Assembly (NCBI RefSeq): GCF_034119845.1 | Contig: NZ_CP139420.1 | Span: 3,536,001 to 3,600,000, forward strand | Length of the DNA stretch: 64,000 nucleotides | Direction: 5' to 3' | From: Flavobacterium sp. NG2 | GTDB lineage: Bacteria; Bacteroidota; Bacteroidia; Flavobacteriales; Flavobacteriaceae | Shown: piece after piece, positions 52,403-61,332 of the stretch | Layout: every line of letters begins with the position of its first letter | Position numbering within the stretch: position 1 is the first letter of the stretch | The notes under the pieces: model-generated | Database searches by the model: none | What the model was told of the DNA's origin: nothing | The model's input: only the letters and a program-made list of their open reading frames with translations | Program-made: the position numbers and the translations under genes

Positions 52403-54961
52403 ATGAAACAATTAAATAAAATTGCCCTTACAGCCTTCCTGTTCGTTCATTGTTTGAATGCGCAAACTTGGAAAAATCCCAATGCGCCAGTAAATGATCG
52501 TGTAAAAGACTTATTGTCAAAAATGACTCTAGAAGAAAAAATTAGTCAATGTAGCTCAGATATTCCGGCCATAGAACGTTTAGGAATCCCTTCTTATATG
52601 TGGTACGCCGAAGCCTTACACGGTGTTATTGCCTGGAAATGCACCTCGTTTCCACAAAATATTGCCATGGGAGCTACTTGGAATCCTAACTTAATGTTTG
52701 ATGTAGCAACAGCCATTTCAAATGAGGCACGTGCTTTAAAAAATAGTGGTCAAAAGGAAGTGATGATGTTCTCCCCTACGATTAATATGGCTCGTGATCC
52801 GCGCTGGGGACGTAACGAAGAGTGCTATAGTGAGGACCCTTTTATGATGTCTGAAATGGCACGAATGTATGTACGTGGCATGCAAGGAAATGATAAAAAA
52901 TACCTTAAAACTGTTTGTACTGTAAAGCATTATATTGCAAATAATGTCGAAAATCGTAGAGAATCCATCCAATCGAATATAAACGAAAAAGATTTACGCG
53001 AATACTATATGCCAGCGTATCGCACCTGTGTGGCTGATGAAGAAGCAGGTGGTATCATGTCGGCACTCAATGGATTAAACGGGATTCCTAGTTCAGGGCA
53101 TAACTGGCTACTCAATGACGTTTTGCGAAAAGAATGGGGCTTTGAAGGTTATGTAGTAGCCGATTGGAATGCGGCCTCAGGTATGTTTAAAAATCAAAAA
53201 TATGCCAAATCGTATCCTGAAGCGGCAGCACTGGCCATCAAAGCGACCTGTGACCAAGAATGTTTCCGTCCTAAAGCTTCGCCAATGGTCAAAAATCTTA
53301 AACCAGCCATTGAACAAGGTTTGCTTACGGAAGCCGAATTAGATCAGTCTGTGGCGCGATTGTTACGTTTGCGTTTCTTGACAGGCGATTTTGATAAACC
53401 CGAAGCCAATCCATGGCATAAAATACCACAAACCGTTCTTGAAAGTGATGCCCATAAAAAATTAGCATTGAAAGCAGCTGAACAATCCATTGTATTATTA
53501 AAAAATGAGGGGATCCTGCCGCTAAAAAAAGATATAAAATCAATCGCAGTTCTAGGACCATTTGCTAATCGTTGCTGGATGGGAATTTACTCAGGCTTCC
53601 CTCAAAGTAAAGTAAGTCCGTTACAGGGAATCAAGAAATACACACAGGCAACTGTGAATTATGCTGAAGGTTGTGATGTAATTGCGCCTTTGGATGAACA
53701 AAAAATCAAAGAAGCTGTAGAAGCGGCCAAAAAATCAGAAGTAGCCTTACTTTTTGTTGGAAACGATGAAAAAACAGCTACTGAAAATAAAGACCGTCAA
53801 TCGTTAAGTTTACCTGGAGCACAACAAAAATTGATTGAAGAGGTTTTAAAAGTTAACAAAAACACAGTAGTAATTATGATTCCGAGCGGTGCAACTACCC
53901 TTGGAAATGCACAAAAAGAACTACCTGGAATTATTTGTGCTTGGCCTAACGGACAAGAACAAGGAAATGCTATTGCTCACGTACTTTGGGGAGAATATAA
54001 CCCAGGTGGGAAACTAAATTCTACTTGGTATGCCTCAGACAATGACTTACCTGATATGCATGATTACAATATCAAAAATGGTCGAACGTATATGTATTTT
54101 AAAGGCAAACCATTGTATCCTTTTGGCTATGGTTTGAGCTATACTAGCTTCCAATTCAAAAATTTAAAACTAGATAAAAAAGCCTTAAAAAGTACCGAAA
54201 ATCTATCTGTTTCCGTACAAGTGACTAATACCGGAAAAGTAGATGGCGACGAAGTAGTGCAATTGTACATACGAGATTTAAACTCAGCTAATGAGGCTCC
54301 TGCAAAAGCGTTAAAAGGATTTGAGCGTATTCATTTAAAAAAAGGAGAAACAAAAACAGTCCAACTTAGCGTTCCTTATCAAGCCTTTAGCTATTATAAT
54401 GTAGCACGTCAGCGTTTTGAAGTCAAAAATGGTAGCTTTGAAATCTTGGTGGGTAATTCTTCAGACAACCTATTGGTAAAAGAAACAATCCAGCTCAAAT
54501 CAGGAACAATTCCTGTTATTAATGTCAAAAACAAATCGGCTTATTTTAATCCAAACGACCCGAATCGCTCTAAAAATTGGGATGCAATTTATGAAGACAA
54601 ATCATTTTTAGAAAACAGCGAAGCGACAACCAAAGAAGAAAAAGGAATCGAGTTCAAAACCACTTTTACTGACCCTGGTTTTTATGTAAATACTTGGGAT
54701 GCTGTAGTTAATTTAAAACTCAAAACTGACGAAGCTATTTTTAAACTGTCCATGCTTGACAATGAAATTGATACTTATAAAGTCAGTAAAGGAAATGATG
54801 AAGTACAAACTTTATCAGTAAAAATTCCTATTCCACCTGAATATGGTAAAGAGGTGATTCTAAAAGCGATTCCGTTAAAAGGAAAAATAGCTATTGAGTC
54901 TATCAAAATTATACCTCCAGGGAATGTAAAACCTTATCTTATATACCCAAAAAACCAATAA
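52403..54961 (+). CDS. GH3 beta-glycosidase with C-terminal extension (852 aa)
   Basis: A secreted GH3 enzyme (signal peptide ends near residue 20, L-N-A-Q) distinct from the two near-identical GH3s on the left. D-P-R-W-G-R is at 132-137 and K-H-Y at 175-177; the nucleophile is Asp254 in V-V-A-D-W-N. The segment after it (W-N-A-A-S-G) differs from the C-G-A type of the paralogues. The second domain and FnIII-like domain end near residue 700. The last ~150 residues form an extra beta-rich module (E-F-K-T-T-F, F-Y-V-N-T-W-D-A near 760) that may bind glycan. It is the first gene of a three-gene operon with a GH30 6 nt downstream. Confidence 0.9.
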   Translation: MKQLNKIALTAFLFVHCLNAQTWKNPNAPVNDRVKDLLSKMTLEEKISQCSSDIPAIERLGIPSYMWYAEALHGVIAWKCTSFPQNIAMGATWNPNLMFDVATAISNEARALKNSGQKEVMMFSPTINMARDPRWGRNEECYSEDPFMMSEMARMYVRGMQGNDKKYLKTVCTVKHYIANNVENRRESIQSNINEKDLREYYMPAYRTCVADEEAGGIMSALNGLNGIPSSGHNWLLNDVLRKEWGFEGYVVADWNAASGMFKNQKYAKSYPEAAALAIKATCDQECFRPKASPMVKNLKPAIEQGLLTEAELDQSVARLLRLRFLTGDFDKPEANPWHKIPQTVLESDAHKKLALKAAEQSIVLLKNEGILPLKKDIKSIAVLGPFANRCWMGIYSGFPQSKVSPLQGIKKYTQATVNYAEGCDVIAPLDEQKIKEAVEAAKKSEVALLFVGNDEKTATENKDRQSLSLPGAQQKLIEEVLKVNKNTVVIMIPSGATTLGNAQKELPGIICAWPNGQEQGNAIAHVLWGEYNPGGKLNSTWYASDNDLPDMHDYNIKNGRTYMYFKGKPLYPFGYGLSYTSFQFKNLKLDKKALKSTENLSVSVQVTNTGKVDGDEVVQLYIRDLNSANEAPAKALKGFERIHLKKGETKTVQLSVPYQAFSYYNVARQRFEVKNGSFEILVGNSSDNLLVKETIQLKSGTIPVINVKNKSAYFNPNDPNRSKNWDAIYEDKSFLENSEATTKEEKGIEFKTTFTDPGFYVNTWDAVVNLKLKTDEAIFKLSMLDNEIDTYKVSKGNDEVQTLSVKIPIPPEYGKEVILKAIPLKGKIAIESIKIIPPGNVKPYLIYPKNQ

Positions 54962-54966
54962 GAATC

Positions 54967-56382
54967 ATGACAAAGAAAACGATGATTAGCTCATCCAACA
55001 AAAAAATCATAGCCTCGCTCTTGTTTACGGCCTCCCTTTTTGCGCAACAAACTAGCTCTGTAAAACTGTGGGAAGTTCCCATTACACAAGGGCAAGCAAT
55101 GCCTCTTAAGGAAATTAAAACCCAATACAGTGAGGAAAAAGTGGAATGGAAAAATCAAATTTTTATTCAGCCAGAAATCACTTTTCAAAAAATGGAAGGT
55201 ATTGGAGGTGCTTTTAACGAAATAGGTGGAGAAGCGTTGTTGAGTTTAAAAAAAGAACAACAACAGGAACTCATGCGAAATTTATTTGCAGCTGACCGAG
55301 CGGGCTTTAGTTTTTGTCGAACCGCCATTGGAGCTAGTGATTTTGGTATTGATGCTTATAGTTATGCCATGGTTCCTAATGATTTTAAAATGGAGCATTT
55401 TTCTATCGAAAGAGACCAAAAATACGTTTTACCCTACCTCAAAAGTGCTTTACAAGAAAATCCAGCCCTAACTTTATTCGCCTCTCCTTGGAGTCCTCCG
55501 GGGTGGATGAAACTAAGCGGCGAAATGGAAGGTTTGAAACAAAAGCCTAATCAACTGATAGATGACTCCAAAATATATAAAGCTTATGCCTTGTATTTTG
55601 TCAAATATTTAGAAGAATATGAAAAAAACGGGGTGAAAATTGACCGCATTTGTATTCAGAACGAAAACGATGCCAATACAAAATATCCTAGTTGTGTATT
55701 CCCCGCCAAAGAGATGGTGGCATTTGCCAATGATTATTTAATTCCCGCTTTTAAAAAAAACAGGGTAAAAACAGCCATTTATGCGGGTACTTTTAGAGCC
55801 GCTCTCGGAATGGATGTATTGGATTTTACACAATGCAAAAACACCAAAAAACTGGCAGGTGTAGGGATTCAATACACCGATTCCCGCTTATTGACAGACG
55901 CTAAAACCTTTATGCCTAATCTTAAACTATTTCATACCGAAGGCAATTGCTACAACGGAGAAAATTCGATAGAACAAGCTAAAAATCGTTTGGAAGAAGT
56001 GGCTAGTTATATTAATAGCGGTAGTACGACTTTTACTTACTGGAATATGATTTTGAACGAAACCACCAAAAGCGGTTGGGACTGGACTCAAAATTCGCTT
56101 ATCAATATTAACAGGAAAACAGCAGAAATACAATACAATCCTGATTACAATGCCATGTATATCATTAGTAAATTTATTCAACCAGGAGATATTAGAATTG
56201 CTTCTATGAATAAAGGAAAATATCCTATGATTACCGTAAAATCTCCTGAGGGGACCATCAAGGTATTGTTTCAAAATACGAATCCACAAGACAAAACTTT
56301 TGAAGTTACTGTCAACAAAAAGCCGTTCAAATTGAAATTAGCTGCCAATGCCATTACAGCACTTGAAATCACTAACTATTAA
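54967..56382 (+). CDS. GH30 glycosidase (471 aa)
   Basis: A secreted clan-A barrel enzyme of the GH30 glucosylceramidase-like type. The signal peptide ends near residue 27. F-Q-K-M-E-G-I-G-G-A-F at 73-83 is the classic GH30 opening, and S-P-W-S-P-P-G-W-M-K lies at 173-182. The acid/base is Glu233 in Q-N-E-N (usual form Q-N-E-P) and the nucleophile Glu325 in H-T-E-G. A W-N-M-I-L-N-E segment near 359 and a C-terminal beta-sandwich complete the fold. Known GH30 activities include beta-glucosidase, beta-xylosidase, beta-fucosidase and endo-beta-1,6-hydrolases; sequence alone does not choose. Co-transcription with GH3 suggests processing of a beta-linked oligosaccharide different from the main galactan. 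Confidence 0.9.
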   Translation: MTKKTMISSSNKKIIASLLFTASLFAQQTSSVKLWEVPITQGQAMPLKEIKTQYSEEKVEWKNQIFIQPEITFQKMEGIGGAFNEIGGEALLSLKKEQQQELMRNLFAADRAGFSFCRTAIGASDFGIDAYSYAMVPNDFKMEHFSIERDQKYVLPYLKSALQENPALTLFASPWSPPGWMKLSGEMEGLKQKPNQLIDDSKIYKAYALYFVKYLEEYEKNGVKIDRICIQNENDANTKYPSCVFPAKEMVAFANDYLIPAFKKNRVKTAIYAGTFRAALGMDVLDFTQCKNTKKLAGVGIQYTDSRLLTDAKTFMPNLKLFHTEGNCYNGENSIEQAKNRLEEVASYINSGSTTFTYWNMILNETTKSGWDWTQNSLININRKTAEIQYNPDYNAMYIISKFIQPGDIRIASMNKGKYPMITVKSPEGTIKVLFQNTNPQDKTFEVTVNKKPFKLKLAANAITALEITNY

Positions 56383-56392
56383 GTCTATTTTT

Positions 56393-57271
56393 ATGATGAA
56401 ACCCACTCCTACTCTAGTAATATTGTTACTCATTTCCTTTTGTGGATTTGCTCAAAATTGGCAGTACAATAACAATCGTATTGCCATTAGTTTCGATGGC
56501 AATAGTGCGGCAGACAATCAGTATAAATGGCCTATTGGCGACCCCGATGATTGGGGTGCTTCGGCGGCAAGTCTTGCCATTTTAGCCAAATTAAACCTTC
56601 AAAAACAACTGGTTCATTGTTCGTATAATAATTTCATTGATGCACCCGCAGGTCCAGATAGTGAAAACCAACTCAAAATCAGCCTAGAAGGAGGAGCCGA
56701 GCGTTGGAATTTTAATAAATCCGTTCTCTTTGATGTCACTACGCAATTAGAAAAAGCCAAAAAACATTTGGCCGCTGAAATGGCTAAATCAACCGCTAAA
56801 GATCCGTTGTATTTCATGCACGCTGGGCTATCTGAATTTGTGTACCAAGCAGTTGAGCTGGTGGCGAAATCAAAGGATTCAACGGCTTTAAAGCATGTCT
56901 ATGTACTGTCTCATAGTGGTTTTAATGAAAACGAAAAAAGACGTCCCTACCACCACACTTGGAGTGATATTCAAAAACTATCCGGGAATAAATTGCAATA
57001 CAAAAAAATCATAGATCAAAACAACAAAAACAATCCCAATGACTTATGGAATTCAGATAAAGATTTTTCGGTTTGGTACTGGATGCGCGATCATGCTGAC
57101 CCAAACATTCAGTGGTTGTATACCCGCATGCAAGCGCATAGTCATGGTGTAGCTGATATTTCTGATTGTGGTTTGTTGTATTACCTTCTTATAGGAGATG
57201 AAAAAGGAAATCCTGAAAAGTTTAAAGCTTTTATTGGGGAAGGTATTCCAACAAAAAGAAATAAAAAGTAG
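56393..57271 (+). CDS. Unrecognised secreted protein, nucleoside-hydrolase-like N-terminus (292 aa)
   Basis: The start at 56393 (M-M-K-P-T-P-T) is chosen because it gives a signal peptide ending F-A-Q and lies 10 nt after the GH30 stop; a longer frame would overlap GH30 and mask the signal. Just after the signal, R-I-A-I-S-F-D-G-N-S and D-P-D-D-W-G-A-S-A recall the Asp cluster and first helix of nucleoside-hydrolase-like folds (DUF1593 type). Other conserved-looking blocks are H-A-G near 138, H-S-G-F near 169 and H-S-H-G-V-A-D-I-S-D-C-G near 250-261. I do not recognise a named family. Its position at the end of a GH3-GH30 operon suggests a glycan-related hydrolase (inference). Confidence 0.7.
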   Translation: MMKPTPTLVILLLISFCGFAQNWQYNNNRIAISFDGNSAADNQYKWPIGDPDDWGASAASLAILAKLNLQKQLVHCSYNNFIDAPAGPDSENQLKISLEGGAERWNFNKSVLFDVTTQLEKAKKHLAAEMAKSTAKDPLYFMHAGLSEFVYQAVELVAKSKDSTALKHVYVLSHSGFNENEKRRPYHHTWSDIQKLSGNKLQYKKIIDQNNKNNPNDLWNSDKDFSVWYWMRDHADPNIQWLYTRMQAHSHGVADISDCGLLYYLLIGDEKGNPEKFKAFIGEGIPTKRNKK

Positions 57272-57298
57272 CCCAAAAAAAACTTAGTTTATAAATAA

Positions 57299-57361
57299 AT
57301 GAAACTGCAGTGGATTTTTAGATCATTTATCTAACTCCCTGCAGTTTCATTGTTTTTTTTT
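57299..57361 (+). terminator. Strong intrinsic terminator of the GH3-GH30 operon
   Basis: A perfect 12-bp stem pairs ATGAAACTGCAG (57299-57310) with CTGCAGTTTCAT (57339-57350), followed by a near-continuous T run to 57362. It lies 27 nt past the last stop codon of the plus-strand operon. Confidence 0.9.
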
Positions 57362-57389
57362 TGTATTCTTTACCGAAAAATGCATTGGA

Positions 57390-57495
57390 ACACTGATAAC
57401 ACAGATAAAACGGATTTACGCAGATTTTTTATATATTTTACATCATCAAATATGCAGAAATCTGTCTAGGCTGGTGTTTTCAGTCAGATCAGTGT
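57390..57495. repeat. Palindromic REP-like intergenic element
   Basis: Outer arms ACACTGAT (57390-57397) and ATCAGTGT (57488-57495) enclose a second pair ACAGAT (57401-57406) and ATCTGT (57460-57465), with CAGATTTTTT and CAGAAATCTG inside. The layout matches palindromic repeats common between genes in Flavobacterium. It lies between convergent genes; the rest of 57496-57605 shows nothing else. Confidence 0.6.
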
Positions 57496-57605
57496 AAAAA
57501 AACCAATAAAATCCTAATGTTGTTTTTGGGTTCAATACTTCACGAATACAGTTCGCCAAAATTTTAAACTATTTGGAAAACCTTTCTTAAAAAACACTTA
57601 GCCGT

Positions 57606-59126
57606 TTATTCCAATTCAAATTTAAAAACGTTGGCTAAATCATCCAACCGAACATCAGGAATAGTCAAGAAAAAACTTTCGGTGGTATGTTCCCATTTAA
57701 CCTTCGCCGATGAACCTAACAGTGTCACATTCTTGATGGGACTAGGCGGTATGTTGCGGTGATAACCACCTATAGCACGCATTTCTATTCGTTTTCCCAC
57801 TTTGGGTTTCCCCAAGAAAAAGACATACATTGCTTTTTTATTTTTAGAGACTGTAAAACGAACATCATCAGCGGTGTACTGAATTTTGGAAGATTGACCA
57901 CCATGAGATCCATCTTCTGATTGGGCTGGTCCATAACCAAAAATAGTATGAGGACGACTGCCATACACCGCCTCGCCATTTATTTGTAACCAATTCCCAA
58001 TTTGTTTTAAAACATCGCGCTGTTCTTGATTGATAACCCCATCAGCGCGAGGAGATACATTTAACAACACCACCCCATTCTTACTCCATACATCAATCAT
58101 GTTTCGAATGACTAAATCGGCGCTTTTGTATTTATGTCCTTCCACATACATCCATCTACTTTCCCCTAGAGTAATATCAGTCATCCAAGTAGTGGGGTAA
58201 ATATCTTTGCGTCCGCCTTGTTCAATATCCTCAATACTATAATCTAATGGTAAATCATCTTGTTTGCGGCAAATAACCACTTGCTGACCGTTTTTAACTC
58301 CATTATTAAAATAAGTCGAAACCATTTCCAATCTGGTTTTCTCTGGAATAAGATTCAACCACGAGTCATACCAAATTAAATCTGGATGGTACTTTTTGAC
58401 TACTTCATTGACTTGGTCTAACCAGTACGTATTGAATTCATCAATCGTTTCAAAGTTTCCAAATAATTTACGCAACATAGGGTCTTTGGTCGCAGTAGGC
58501 AAATCCGGATGATAGGGATAATGACTGTTGTACCCATTTTTACCCCAATGTTCGGGTGTATTGGCATTACGCTGTCCGTTTCGGGCATGGTGAAAAGTTG
58601 CCAATGTTTTTATATTTCTTTTTTCTAAAGATTGAAACAATTCGCCTAAAATATCACGTTTAGGTCCCATACTAGCGGCATTCCAAGGGTTGATTTTACT
58701 ATCCCACATAGCAAAACCATCGTGATGCTCTGCAACAGGTCCCGCAAACTTGGCTCCTGTTTTTTGAAATAAATCGGCCCATTCTTCAGGATCAAAATGA
58801 GTTGCGGTAAACATCGGAATGAACTTTTCATATCCAAATTCTTCTATAGGGCCAAAATGTTCCTCATGCCATTTATTTATTGGACCACCTTTCATATACA
58901 TATGACTAGGATACCAAGCGCTTCCATAAGCGGGCACACTATAAGGTCCCCAATGAAAATACATTCCCAATTTTGCATCGGCTAGCCATTCGGGAGCTGC
59001 TTTATGTTTGGCTAGTGATTCATGATTAGGTTCGTAATGATGTACTTGAGTTGATTGTGATTGTTGTAACTGTTTACAGCCCGTACAAACCAATGCAACC
59101 ACTATTATTAATTGGGTAAACCTCAT
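57606..59126 (-). CDS. GH29 alpha-L-fucosidase/alpha-L-galactosidase lipoprotein (506 aa)
   Basis: The ATG at 59126 is preferred because it starts a lipoprotein signal (M-R-F-T-Q, Cys17 in C-T-G-C); a frame 15 residues longer lacks that logic. W-L-A-D-A-K-L-G-M-Y-F-H-W-G near 46-59 and A-E-H-H-D-G-F-A near 132-139 are GH29 signatures. The catalytic nucleophile should be Asp254 in W-Y-D-S-W. V-L-L-N-V-S-P-R-A-D-G near 353-363 closes the barrel and a beta-sandwich follows. In porphyran loci GH29 enzymes remove alpha-L-galactose after sulfatase action, a good fit with the adjacent GH86. It ends the right-hand minus-strand group. Confidence 0.9.
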   Translation of the reverse strand: MRFTQLIIVVALVCTGCKQLQQSQSTQVHHYEPNHESLAKHKAAPEWLADAKLGMYFHWGPYSVPAYGSAWYPSHMYMKGGPINKWHEEHFGPIEEFGYEKFIPMFTATHFDPEEWADLFQKTGAKFAGPVAEHHDGFAMWDSKINPWNAASMGPKRDILGELFQSLEKRNIKTLATFHHARNGQRNANTPEHWGKNGYNSHYPYHPDLPTATKDPMLRKLFGNFETIDEFNTYWLDQVNEVVKKYHPDLIWYDSWLNLIPEKTRLEMVSTYFNNGVKNGQQVVICRKQDDLPLDYSIEDIEQGGRKDIYPTTWMTDITLGESRWMYVEGHKYKSADLVIRNMIDVWSKNGVVLLNVSPRADGVINQEQRDVLKQIGNWLQINGEAVYGSRPHTIFGYGPAQSEDGSHGGQSSKIQYTADDVRFTVSKNKKAMYVFFLGKPKVGKRIEMRAIGGYHRNIPPSPIKNVTLLGSSAKVKWEHTTESFFLTIPDVRLDDLANVFKFELE

Positions 59127-59277
59127 CTTGTTTTTGTTTAAAAATTTTAATTTTGTGTTTTTGTTTTCCATTAAAAAACCATTAAAATCGGTAAAAAGTT
59201 AGCTGGAAAATATTCCCAAGCCTGTCCTATTTTATCAAACACTTCCCTTGTACCTTCGTAATAGAGCTGGTTTTAAA

Positions 59278-61302
59278 TTAATTGGGAACAAAGGTTCGTT
59301 TTATTGCTTTACTAAAATTAAAAACTCTCAAAGTAGCCGAAGCGACATGTCCGCCTGAATCAGGGAAACTTACTTTAACTGTATTTTTTTCGGATAGTAA
59401 TTTATAGTCCAAAGGAATTTCGATGACACCATAAAAACGGTCACGCATGGTTTGTGGGTCGCCAGCATAATTTTCAGGGACTTCAATCTGAACATCATTG
59501 ATAAAAACGGTGGGTTTTAAAACACTGCCGTGGTCACGTCCTAGTCCTAATCGTAAAACTACTTCACCATTTTGTGCTTTTTGAATCTTTTCAAAAACAA
59601 ACTCCATCGGTTTGTTAGCCTCAATTGGCTTGTAGTTTTCGGTAGCATAATACTTTTTTTCTTCAGCGGTTTCGGCAATTACAACAGGACGTTTGAAATG
59701 GTATTCTAAAACCATTGTTCCCTCACTCTCTAGCAGTACTTCTTTGGTCGTTGCAGCTAGTTTTTTCTCTTCAATTATCCCTTCTCTTTTGGCTTCTTCA
59801 GGCTTATAAGGTGAATAATAGTGTTTCATTTTTATATTCTCTAGTGTATTGTTTTTTTGACCCAAAACATTCAGTTGAATTGCCTGTTTTGTTTCAGTCA
59901 AATTATTTACAATCAGATAAACCTTTTTTCCGTCAACATAGGCATCTGTTTGAATATCCACCAGATTAGATTTGGTATCTATTCGTTTCCCTTTTACATC
60001 AGACCAAAGTTGGTAAAACTTTACCAAATCAGTAAAAACCCATTTATCGCCAGTTTCTCCTTCTTTTTCAAATTGTTGTCTAAATAATCGGCTACGGTAA
60101 GGATACCCTTCTTTGGTTCGCCCCCATTCGCTTTTGAGCATAAAAAAAGGAATCGCCACGGCTATAGATTGCGGATGATCCATAAAAGACATCATCAAGG
60201 CATTGGCACTTTTAACATACAAATAATCACGCCAAGGAGTCCATGGCAAATCACGGTATTGATGTGCTTGCACACTATATTCTGAAATAATCATAGGTTT
60301 TAATTTTCCAAAACGCATCATACTATACTGTTCTAACATATCGAGTGAGGCCTCAATATTGCTTCCTTTACGGTACTTTTTTACATATTCTAATTTACCT
60401 GTGCGGTAATCTTGTTTACAAGGAAAATCATAAAAATGCAAAGACCAAAAATCCATATCATTACCCGTTAAATCAATAAACTGTTTCCATCGGTACGTCC
60501 ATCTTTTAAAATCATATAATTCAAAATCAGGAAACGCACAGGTGTAACCACCCACGAGCACATAAGGGTTCAATTTTTTAATTTCACGAGCAACTGTGGA
60601 ATGAAATTTGGCCAATTGCTGTACTGCTCTATTTTCTTTTTCAGGATTTCCCTCTTCTTTTTTGGGAATCAATTCCCAGAGTGGTTCGTTAATCACCTCT
60701 ATGAATCGGGGTCTTGGCTCGCCATTTCCACCATAATATTCTTTAACAAAATGAGCCATAAATTCTCCTGTAGCAGTCCCAAAGGGTTCCTCTGCAGTAT
60801 CTTTTTGGGATAGCGCCCATCCTTGCTTTGTTTTAGTGCCATGTGGCCAAAAAGGCTCAAACTGCGCCCCAATAATCATATTTTTCAGTCGGTCTTCATA
60901 CGGATGCAAATGCGATTTTTTACTGTAACTATTGCGGTTATTTTCTCCCATTTTTTTAAGTTGAGAAACATCAGCATAACCTGCACGAGCGGGATCTTGT
61001 CTTACCGCATTTAGTGCTCCTTTCAGTCCGCCCGTTTCTCTCCCTAAATACACATCGTATTTATCCAAAAAATCTTTTCGTATATCAGGACTTACATGAT
61101 CGCCTTCCCAGTCATTCGTAATACTTGCATGTATGGTGATATACTTTTGCCTGTCAAAACTATCGATACCCTCTACCACTCTTCGTGTGTCTATATTAAT
61201 ATCAACCATTGTTTTTTGTGCGACACAAATACTGGTAGTAAGTATTAAAAACAACCATTGGATTTGGGTTATTTGCTTTAAAAGGAACTTGTTTTTTTTC
61301 AT
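59278..61302 (-). CDS. GH86 beta-agarase/beta-porphyranase (674 aa)
   Basis: A secreted endo-hydrolase (signal peptide to about residue 29) of the agarase/porphyranase family. The barrel begins with S-F-D-R-Q-K-Y near 48-54. E-V-I-N-E-P at 202-207 holds the acid/base Glu206 and I-I-S-E-Y-S holds the nucleophile Glu341. F-W-S-L-H-F-Y-D near 285-292 is another family block. Two beta-sandwich domains fill 440-674, as in characterised GH86 enzymes. GH86 enzymes cut beta-1,4 bonds in agarose or porphyran, so this gene is the main pointer to the substrate. Agarose versus porphyran preference depends on subsite residues I cannot judge. Confidence 0.92.
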   Translation of the reverse strand: MKKNKFLLKQITQIQWLFLILTTSICVAQKTMVDINIDTRRVVEGIDSFDRQKYITIHASITNDWEGDHVSPDIRKDFLDKYDVYLGRETGGLKGALNAVRQDPARAGYADVSQLKKMGENNRNSYSKKSHLHPYEDRLKNMIIGAQFEPFWPHGTKTKQGWALSQKDTAEEPFGTATGEFMAHFVKEYYGGNGEPRPRFIEVINEPLWELIPKKEEGNPEKENRAVQQLAKFHSTVAREIKKLNPYVLVGGYTCAFPDFELYDFKRWTYRWKQFIDLTGNDMDFWSLHFYDFPCKQDYRTGKLEYVKKYRKGSNIEASLDMLEQYSMMRFGKLKPMIISEYSVQAHQYRDLPWTPWRDYLYVKSANALMMSFMDHPQSIAVAIPFFMLKSEWGRTKEGYPYRSRLFRQQFEKEGETGDKWVFTDLVKFYQLWSDVKGKRIDTKSNLVDIQTDAYVDGKKVYLIVNNLTETKQAIQLNVLGQKNNTLENIKMKHYYSPYKPEEAKREGIIEEKKLAATTKEVLLESEGTMVLEYHFKRPVVIAETAEEKKYYATENYKPIEANKPMEFVFEKIQKAQNGEVVLRLGLGRDHGSVLKPTVFINDVQIEVPENYAGDPQTMRDRFYGVIEIPLDYKLLSEKNTVKVSFPDSGGHVASATLRVFNFSKAIKRTFVPN

Positions 61303-61332
61303 CAGAACTAATTTTTAGACGTTTCCAGTCCG

